A DNA stretch of 64,000 nt from NCBI GenBank assembly GCA_913060815.1, contig CAJXSZ010000001.1, forward strand, positions 124,001-188,000, in the 5' to 3' direction. Below, one piece after another: positions 59,095 to 64,000 of this stretch. The notes under the pieces are model-generated. The model did not search any database and was not told the origin of the DNA. It saw only the letters and a list, made by a program, of their open reading frames with translations. Each line of letters opens with the position of its first letter. Positions within the stretch are counted from its first letter, which is position 1. Source of the stretch: an uncultured Sulfitobacter sp. Lineage in GTDB: Bacteria > Pseudomonadota > Alphaproteobacteria > Rhodobacterales > Rhodobacteraceae. A program made the position numbers and the translations under genes.

Positions 59095-60464
59095 CCAAGT
59101 ACCGCCTCTACTGCACGCACCGTGGCCGTGACGATTTGGTCAGCTTCGTCTAGGGTCAGACAGAAAGGCGGCGCAAAGCCAAGGATATCGCCCTGCGGCA
59201 TGGCGCGCGCGATGATGCTGTCTTGCTCCAGCAGCTTGGCGGCGATCTGGGGGCCGATCTTGTCGGCTGCGTCGTAGAAGACGCGATCCGTTTTGTCTTT
59301 TACAAACTCCACAGCACACAGCATTCCTTCGCCACGCACATCCCCCACATGGGGGTGATCGCCAAGCGCCGCGCGCATCTTTGCATTGAGCGCGCCGCCC
59401 ACATTGCCCGCGTTCTCAACCAAACCGAGGCTGTCGATAAGCTGTAGGTTCGCAACACCCGCTGCCGCGCCGATGGGGTGTGCTGAATAGGTCCAGCCAT
59501 GCCCGATGGGGCCGTTTTCATCGGTGCCCTGTTCCAACACTGCCCACATTTTATCCGACACGATGGACCCAGACAGGGGCGCGTAGGCGGATGTAAGACC
59601 CTTAGCGATCGTGATCAGATCAGGCTTTATCCCATAGTGTTCAGAGCCGAACATCGTGCCCAAACGGCCAAAGCCTGTAACGACCTCATCCGCCACCAGC
59701 AGAATATCATAGCGATCCAGAACAGCCTGAATGGCAGGCCAATACCCCGCAGGCGGCGGCACAATTCCGCCGGTGCCCAAGACGGGCTCTGCCACGAACG
59801 CCGCAATCGTATCGGCCCCCTCACGCGCAATCATCTCTTCCAACTCGGCCACGCAATGGGCGACGAATTCAGCCTCGGACTGGCCCAAATCGGCGCGGCG
59901 AAAGAAATCTGGTGCAATGGTGTGCATAACCTGCGCCAGTGGCAGATCGAATTTCTTGTGAAAAAGCTCGAGCCCCGTCAGGGAGCCCGTCATCAGCCCC
60001 GAACCATGATACCCCCGCCAGCGCGAGATTATCTTTTTCTTCTCGGGGCGCCCGAGGATGTTGTTGTAGTACCAGATGAGCTTGATGTTGGTCTCGTTCG
60101 CGTCAGAACCAGACAGCCCGAAATAGACCTTCGACATATGGTCGGGCGCGCGGTCCATCACCATCTTGGCCAAGGTGATCGAGGCCTCGGTCCCGTGTCC
60201 GACATAGGAATGGTAATAGGCCAGTTCCTTGGCTTGATCCGCAATGGCCTCGGTAACCTCGGAGCGGCCATAGCCGACGTTCACGCAATATAGCCCTGCA
60301 AATGCATCGAGCATCCGGTTGCCATCACGGTCCTCGATGAATGCGCCAGAACCACTTTTGATCACACGCTGTGGCAGATTACCCCGCGCGAACTCCGCCA
60401 GATGGGTTGACGAGTGAAAGAAGTTCTCTCTGTCCCATTGTTCCAATTTGTCATTGTGCAGCAT
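59091..60464 (-). CDS. class III omega-aminotransferase, candidate diaminobutyrate transaminase
   Basis: A 457-residue PLP enzyme of the acetylornithine/omega-amino acid group. PLP motifs: LLVADEVVTGFGRLG (ring Asp) and LITIAKGLTSAYAPLSGSIV (Schiff-base Lys), with SGSDANETNIKL holding the phosphate. First gene of the unit with doeA and the M20 deacetylase. In that context it would act as DoeD, converting 2,4-diaminobutyrate to aspartate semialdehyde; taurine or putrescine are other possible substrates for this clade. ATG 60464 has a good ribosome site (AAGGAGA). Confidence 0.85.
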   Translation of the reverse strand: MLHNDKLEQWDRENFFHSSTHLAEFARGNLPQRVIKSGSGAFIEDRDGNRMLDAFAGLYCVNVGYGRSEVTEAIADQAKELAYYHSYVGHGTEASITLAKMVMDRAPDHMSKVYFGLSGSDANETNIKLIWYYNNILGRPEKKKIISRWRGYHGSGLMTGSLTGLELFHKKFDLPLAQVMHTIAPDFFRRADLGQSEAEFVAHCVAELEEMIAREGADTIAAFVAEPVLGTGGIVPPPAGYWPAIQAVLDRYDILLVADEVVTGFGRLGTMFGSEHYGIKPDLITIAKGLTSAYAPLSGSIVSDKMWAVLEQGTDENGPIGHGWTYSAHPIGAAAGVANLQLIDSLGLVENAGNVGGALNAKMRAALGDHPHVGDVRGEGMLCAVEFVKDKTDRVFYDAADKIGPQIAAKLLEQDSIIARAMPQGDILGFAPPFCLTLDEADQIVTATVRAVEAVLG

Positions 60465-60656
60465 CGCTTGTCTCCTTGTTTCGATCTCGAAGGATCAATG
60501 TCACATGAAAGGAGCCGTTTGCGCGCGCAGGGGACATGATCCCTGTCAAGGGCGGGAAGCTCCGCTCACCCAAGCAGCAGCGCACAATGCCTTTATTGCC
60601 AAGGTGCAAAAACCATAGGAAGATTCGTTTGCTTTGGGAACTCAAAAACGAATGGC

Positions 60657-60701
60657 ACGAGGACTTGAAGTTGCCTGCTTGGCAAAGTGGCTCGTTTTTT
60701 T
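60657..60701 (+). terminator. two-part hairpin followed by T-run
   Basis: Outer pair ACGAG (60657-60661) / CTCGT (60691-60695) encloses a perfect inner hairpin TTGCC-tgctt-GGCAA (60671-60685), followed by seven T. It looks like a plus-strand intrinsic terminator or attenuator, although no gene lies just upstream on that strand. Confidence 0.4.
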
Positions 60702-60729
60702 GCCATTCATTGTAAGTAGGGGAGGACTT

Positions 60730-60825
60730 GTGAAAGATATTTGCGTGTCGATGGCGGTGAAGGGCGGAAATCTCTCTCTTGATGTCAAATTAGCTGATAA
60801 TTTGCCGCTAGTTCGTATGCAGTGA
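60730..60825 (+). CDS. possible 31-residue small protein
   Basis: GTG at 60730 is preceded by GGGGAGG with a 5-base gap, a near-ideal ribosome site. The frame encodes MKDICVSMAVKGGNLSLDVK and 11 more residues. No similarity is known to me, and codon statistics cannot be judged at this length. May be a leader peptide for the dehydrogenase gene 75 bp downstream, or chance. Confidence 0.25.
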   Translation: MKDICVSMAVKGGNLSLDVKLADNLPLVRMQ

Positions 60826-60899
60826 GCAATTCAAATATCTTATCCTTAAAGAAGCATCCAAATGCTCTTTGAGTAGTACCGTTTATGAAAGACCCCGCC

Positions 60900-61937
60900 A
60901 TGAAAGCTGTCCTGTTTGAAAAATTCCAAGAAGCCCCGAAGCTTACGACCGTGAGCGACCCCAGTCCCGAGGCCCATGGAGTGGTGCTGAAGGTTGAAGC
61001 TACTGGCGTGTGTCGCAGCGATTGGCACGGCTGGATGGGACACGATAGTGACGTCGACTTGCCGCATATCCCCGGTCACGAGCTTGCTGGCGTGATAGAA
61101 GCTGTCGGCAAGAATGTAGCGAATTGGAAGGTCGGTGACCGCGTAACGGTGCCGTTTATCTGTGGATGCGGCTCTTGCTCGGAATGCCACGCAGGACAAC
61201 AGCAGGTGTGCTTGCATCAAAAGCAACCCGGCTTCACCCATTGGGGGTCGTTCGCCGAGTATGTCGGCATTCATCAGGCAGACCTGAACGTTGTCGCATT
61301 GCCTGAGGACATGGATTTTGCCACTGCCGCCAGCCTCGGCTGCCGTTTCGCGACCTCGTTTCGGGCTGTGATTGATCAGGGCAAGGTTTCCGCTGGTCAA
61401 TGGGTTGTGGTGCATGGATGTGGCGGCGTGGGCTTGTCGGCGGTGATGATCGCCAGCGCTGCGGGTGCGAACGTGATCGGGGTGGATCTTGACCCTGCCA
61501 AGCTGGAACTGGCAAAGGATTTGGGCGCGGTAGCTGCGATCAATGGCGCTGAGGCGGATGTGCCAGATGCGATCCGCGACATCACCAAAGGCGGCGCGCA
61601 TCTGTCGCTCGACGCCCTCGGACACCCGACGACGATGACAAATTCAATCCTGTGCCTGCGCCCGCGCGGCAAGCACATTCAGGTGGGGTTGATGCTCGGC
61701 GAACATGCTGATCCCGCTGTGCCAATGTCCAAGATTATCGGCCAAGAGATCGAGCTTGTCGGCTCACACGGGATGCAAGCGCACCGCTATGGCGCGATGC
61801 TGGATATGGTGGCGAGCGGCAAGCTTGATCCTGCGCGGCTGGTTGGAGACAAGATCAGCCTTGCTGATGCGCCAGAGGCTTTGATGAATATGAATAAATT
61901 CCAGTCGGTCGGCGCAACTGTCATCACAAAGTTCTAG
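60900..61937 (+). CDS. zinc-dependent alcohol dehydrogenase
   Basis: A 345-residue medium-chain dehydrogenase. Catalytic zinc Cys and His lie in [13 protein letters not shown] and [14 protein letters not shown]. The structural zinc loop is [17 protein letters not shown] (four Cys), and the NAD(P) site is [15 protein letters not shown]. Its length and ending [14 protein letters not shown] fit the zinc ADH family. The substrate is unknown; a semialdehyde reductase linked to the neighbouring operon is conceivable. ATG 60900 (MKAVLFEKF) chosen; an ATG five codons upstream is possible. Confidence 0.9.
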   Translation: MKAVLFEKFQEAPKLTTVSDPSPEAHGVVLKVEATGVCRSDWHGWMGHDSDVDLPHIPGHELAGVIEAVGKNVANWKVGDRVTVPFICGCGSCSECHAGQQQVCLHQKQPGFTHWGSFAEYVGIHQADLNVVALPEDMDFATAASLGCRFATSFRAVIDQGKVSAGQWVVVHGCGGVGLSAVMIASAAGANVIGVDLDPAKLELAKDLGAVAAINGAEADVPDAIRDITKGGAHLSLDALGHPTTMTNSILCLRPRGKHIQVGLMLGEHADPAVPMSKIIGQEIELVGSHGMQAHRYGAMLDMVASGKLDPARLVGDKISLADAPEALMNMNKFQSVGATVITKF

Positions 61938-62084
61938 GCGGTGAAAGAAAGCACACTCATTGGAGGGTCAACTTCGGTATCTCTACCATAGACACTCCAC
62001 TACACATTTGCTGTGGCATAGAGCGTCTCTTGGTATCTGTTGTCCCGTTCAGGGTTCTTTCGTCCATGTTTGGCAGTTTTTTCC

Positions 62085-62116
62085 AGCCCCGCCACACCTT
62101 CAGGGTTTGCGGGGCT
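62085..62116. terminator. GC-rich hairpin between alcohol dehydrogenase and dipeptidase genes
   Basis: Perfect 8-bp stem AGCCCCGC (62085-62092) / GCGGGGCT (62109-62116). The genes converge here. A T-run lies before, not after, the stem on the plus strand and so would not end a plus-strand message; on the minus strand it is read as A. Terminator role tentative. Confidence 0.4.
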
Positions 62117-62142
62117 AGAAGCACGGCCTCATTCGAACGCAG

Positions 62143-63519
62143 TCACGTGATCGCATCAAGTATCCGCGCCCAAGAACGGATACCCTTGTGGAAGCTCTCC
62201 ATGTCATATTTTTCATTGGGGGAATGAATTTGGTCGTCGTCTTTACCAAATCCGATGAGGACGGGCGTGGTATCGAGGATATTCTGGAAATGCCCCGCGA
62301 TGGGGATTGAGCCGCCACAACCGATATATGCCGCAGGCACACCCCATTCGTCGCTGAGCGCTTTGAGCGATTTGGCGAAGGCGGGATCATCCGTGGGCGT
62401 GCCCGATGCGGCACTTGCGCCATGATCTGCCCATTCTGCCGTGCAATCGGGGGGAAGCATGCCTTCAACCATCTTGCGAAAGCTGGCGCGGATTGCGAGC
62501 GGGTCTTGACCCGCCACAAGGCGGAAGGAGATTTTGGCGCTCGCTTGGGAGGGCAGAACGGTTTTGAAACCGTCTCCCTGATAACCACCGCCGATGCCGT
62601 TGACTTCACAAGTAGGCCGCGACCAGATCATCTCCAAAGGCGTGCGGTCCTGCTCCCCTGCGGGGTGGGACAGGTCCACGTCGCCAAGGAATTTGCTGTG
62701 GTCGAAGGCAAGGCCCTGCCACTGCGCCTCCAACTCGTCGGAGAGTTCTTGCACGCCGTCATAGAAACCGGGGATCGTGATGCGCCCTTGGTCGTCATGC
62801 AACGATGCGATCACACGGCTGAGCACGCGAATGGGGTTGATCGAGATGCCGCCAAACATGCCCGAGTGCAGGTCCTTGTTAGGGCCTGTGATCGTCAACT
62901 CTTCGCCCAGAAGGCCGCGCAGCATGGTGACGATGGCGGGTGTGCGGCTCTCGAACATGCCTGTGTCACAGATCATGGCAAAATCGGCCTGCAACTCGTC
63001 CTTGTTCGCCTCCATGAAGGGGACCAGCGAGGGGGAGCCTGATTCCTCTTCACCCTCGAAAAAAAATGTAATGCGGCAGGGCCAGTCGCCTTTGACCTCT
63101 TTCCACGCGCGAAACGCCTCGAGAAATGTCATTAATTGCCCCTTGTCGTCTGCCGCACCGCGGCCGCGGATGACGGGGCCTGCATCCGTGTCCTCGATTG
63201 CAGGATCAAACGGGTCGCGATCCCACAGGTTCAGGGGGTCCACAGGCTGCACATCATAGTGACCATAAAACAGAAGATGCGGCTTGCCGTCTTCGGGCCC
63301 CACATGCCCGACAACCATCGGATGGCCTGGTGTGGGCCTTTTTTGTGCATCAATTCCAAGGCTTTGCAGGTCTGCCACCAGCCAGTCCGCCGCTGAGTCA
63401 CAATCCTGTTTGAAGGCAGGGTCGGTCGAGATCGACTTGATCCGCAGCAGATTGAGCAGACGCTCGGCTGCGGCGGGAAGATCATCGTCGATGCGGGCGA
63501 GAACGGCGTCGAGGGACAT
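62143..63519 (-). CDS. M20-family dipeptidase
   Basis: A 458-residue di-zinc peptidase of the carnosinase/CNDP-like branch. Metal and catalytic motifs: FYGHYDVQPVDPLNLWD, IRGRGAADDKGQLMTF, FFFEGEEESGSPS, and a late conserved His-containing GKDDDQIHSPNEK. The dimerisation domain includes LHSGMFGGISINPI. Cytoplasmic; its substrate peptides are unknown. ATG 63519 is the only family-like start. It is divergent from hemA. Confidence 0.9.
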   Translation of the reverse strand: MSLDAVLARIDDDLPAAAERLLNLLRIKSISTDPAFKQDCDSAADWLVADLQSLGIDAQKRPTPGHPMVVGHVGPEDGKPHLLFYGHYDVQPVDPLNLWDRDPFDPAIEDTDAGPVIRGRGAADDKGQLMTFLEAFRAWKEVKGDWPCRITFFFEGEEESGSPSLVPFMEANKDELQADFAMICDTGMFESRTPAIVTMLRGLLGEELTITGPNKDLHSGMFGGISINPIRVLSRVIASLHDDQGRITIPGFYDGVQELSDELEAQWQGLAFDHSKFLGDVDLSHPAGEQDRTPLEMIWSRPTCEVNGIGGGYQGDGFKTVLPSQASAKISFRLVAGQDPLAIRASFRKMVEGMLPPDCTAEWADHGASAASGTPTDDPAFAKSLKALSDEWGVPAAYIGCGGSIPIAGHFQNILDTTPVLIGFGKDDDQIHSPNEKYDMESFHKGIRSWARILDAIT

Positions 63520-63542
63520 GGGCTAAGCTCCTGAAAACTGCA

Positions 63543-63554
63543 ATTTGATCAAAT
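63543..63554. promoter_or_regulatory. 12-bp palindrome upstream of dipeptidase and hemA genes
   Basis: Perfect palindrome ATTTGATCAAAT located 24-35 bp before the dipeptidase start codon and about 165 bp before hemA. Half-sites resemble TTGAT/ATCAA of FNR/CRP boxes, but the required 4-bp spacer is missing. Regulatory function is a guess. Confidence 0.25.
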
Positions 63555-63718
63555 CGTAACAGGCAAAGGAGCGATGTCCAGAGGGCACAAGCGATACAGA
63601 TGCGCAGCCTGCGACACTACGCTCCCGTTTGGCAGTTGAACGGTTTGGAACCATTCTATATCTACTCACCGAACCAAGGATTTCCCCGCTGGGGAGGTCG
63701 CATGATACGGAGATGCGG

Positions 63719-64000
63719 ATGACCTATTCGGACCAACTTGACCAGGCGTTGACACGTTTGCACGACGAAGGTCGCTACCGCACGTTTATCGACATCGAGC
63801 GCCGCAATGGCAACTTCCCGCACGCTGTCTGGACTAAGCCTGATGGCTCTGAGAAAGACATCACTGTCTGGTGTGGCAACGACTATCTCGGGATGGGTCA
63901 AAATCCTGTGGTGCTTGAGGCAATGCATGAAGCGCTGGATGCAACGGGTGCAGGTTCTGGCGGGACACGCAACATTTCGGGCACGACAGTCTATCACAAA
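63719..64000 (+). CDS. hemA: 5-aminolevulinate synthase, N-terminal part
   Basis: First 94 codons of ALAS, cut by the window edge. This PLP enzyme condenses glycine and succinyl-CoA, the C4 start of heme and bacteriochlorophyll synthesis in alphaproteobacteria. Visible motifs: LHDEGRYRTFIDIERRNG, VWCGNDYLGMGQNPVVLEAM and GAGSGGTRNISGTTVYHK, the glycine-rich substrate loop. ATG 63719 has GGAG 6 bases upstream. The catalytic Lys is beyond the edge. Confidence 0.95.
   Translation, partial: MTYSDQLDQALTRLHDEGRYRTFIDIERRNGNFPHAVWTKPDGSEKDITVWCGNDYLGMGQNPVVLEAMHEALDATGAGSGGTRNISGTTVYHK

Larger units (their letters stand above)
60465..60899. other. 435-bp divergent intergenic region, structured
   Basis: No well-supported gene. 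It separates the minus-strand ectoine-type operon from the plus-strand alcohol dehydrogenase and must hold both promoters. Three elements are seen: a hairpin block with T-run at 60657-60701, a repeated segment (GAATGGCA at 60650 and its reverse complement TGCCATTC at 60701-60708), and a 31-codon frame at 60730-60825 behind a strong ribosome-site-like sequence. No operator of a known regulator was recognised. Confidence 0.5.

Noticed and set aside
59091-60464. Taurine-pyruvate aminotransferase
   Set aside because: No sulfoacetaldehyde acetyltransferase or taurine transporter genes nearby; the operon partners favour diaminobutyrate, although the protein sequence alone cannot exclude it.
63543-63554. 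FnrL/CRP-type box for hemA
   Set aside because: Half-sites are present but abut with no 4-bp spacer, and the site lies far from the hemA start; kept only as a palindrome.
63636-63662. Promoter TTGAAC / TATATC in front of hemA
   Set aside because: Boxes are reasonable, but the 15-bp spacer is short; not strong enough to annotate.

Overview
The window is about 64 kb of chromosome from an alphaproteobacterium of the order Rhodobacterales, most likely the marine Roseobacter group. The evidence is a C4-pathway 5-aminolevulinate synthase at the right edge, split glyQ/glyS, Rhodobacterales-type small families (DUF2842, DUF1127, DUF6524 and DUF6446 types), metZ behind a SAM-II riboswitch, and ectoine-hydrolase-type catabolism. 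Species cannot be fixed by eye. I see no rRNA, tRNA, CRISPR array, prophage or insertion sequence. About 60 protein genes are dense and mostly housekeeping.

Layout. 0.2-7.4 kb: AraC-type regulator, pyrG and secG on the minus strand, a cobalt-type nitrile hydratase operon (alpha, beta, accessory protein), a membrane protein, purA and a DUF2842 protein. 7.5-14.4 kb: a very acidic 745-residue protein of unknown function, a ThiN-type thiamine diphosphokinase whose end overlaps a DMT exporter, a DJ-1/PfpI protein, and a GST-sdaA pair. 14.6-21.4 kb: rpiA, gor, then the membrane/periplasm quality-control block hflK-hflC-degP and a peptidoglycan-binding lipoprotein. 21.6-28.4 kb: ferredoxin, a VCBS-type secreted protein, two related small secreted proteins that flank purD/xseA, and an orphan NuoE-NuoF-type flavoprotein. 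28.3-33.0 kb: lytic transglycosylase, ftsY, DMT transporter, yciB and a second GST.

33-39.4 kb: SAM-II riboswitch-metZ, folE2, DUF1127, and trkH coupled to an AruI-like ThDP enzyme. 39.5-53.2 kb: a secreted trypsin-fold protein that has lost its whole catalytic triad, glyQ, a small membrane protein, glyS, a PPDK-like protein with a degraded nucleotide site, a SleB-type hydrolase, folB-folP-glmM, a third DMT transporter and a 56-residue membrane peptide. 53.2-64 kb: ilvC, two tandem Lrp/AsnC regulators, a class V aminotransferase, a compact operon (class III aminotransferase, ectoine hydrolase, M20 deacetylase) that could turn ectoine into aspartate semialdehyde, a zinc alcohol dehydrogenase, an M20 dipeptidase and the start of hemA.

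Together these genes cover nucleotide synthesis (pyrG, purA, purD), folate (folE2, folB, folP), sulfur and branched-chain amino acids (metZ, ilvC), redox (gor, GSTs, ferredoxin) and envelope quality control. The accessory interest lies in the nitrile hydratase operon, the ectoine-type catabolic operon, two apparent pseudo-enzymes, and the RNA control of metZ.
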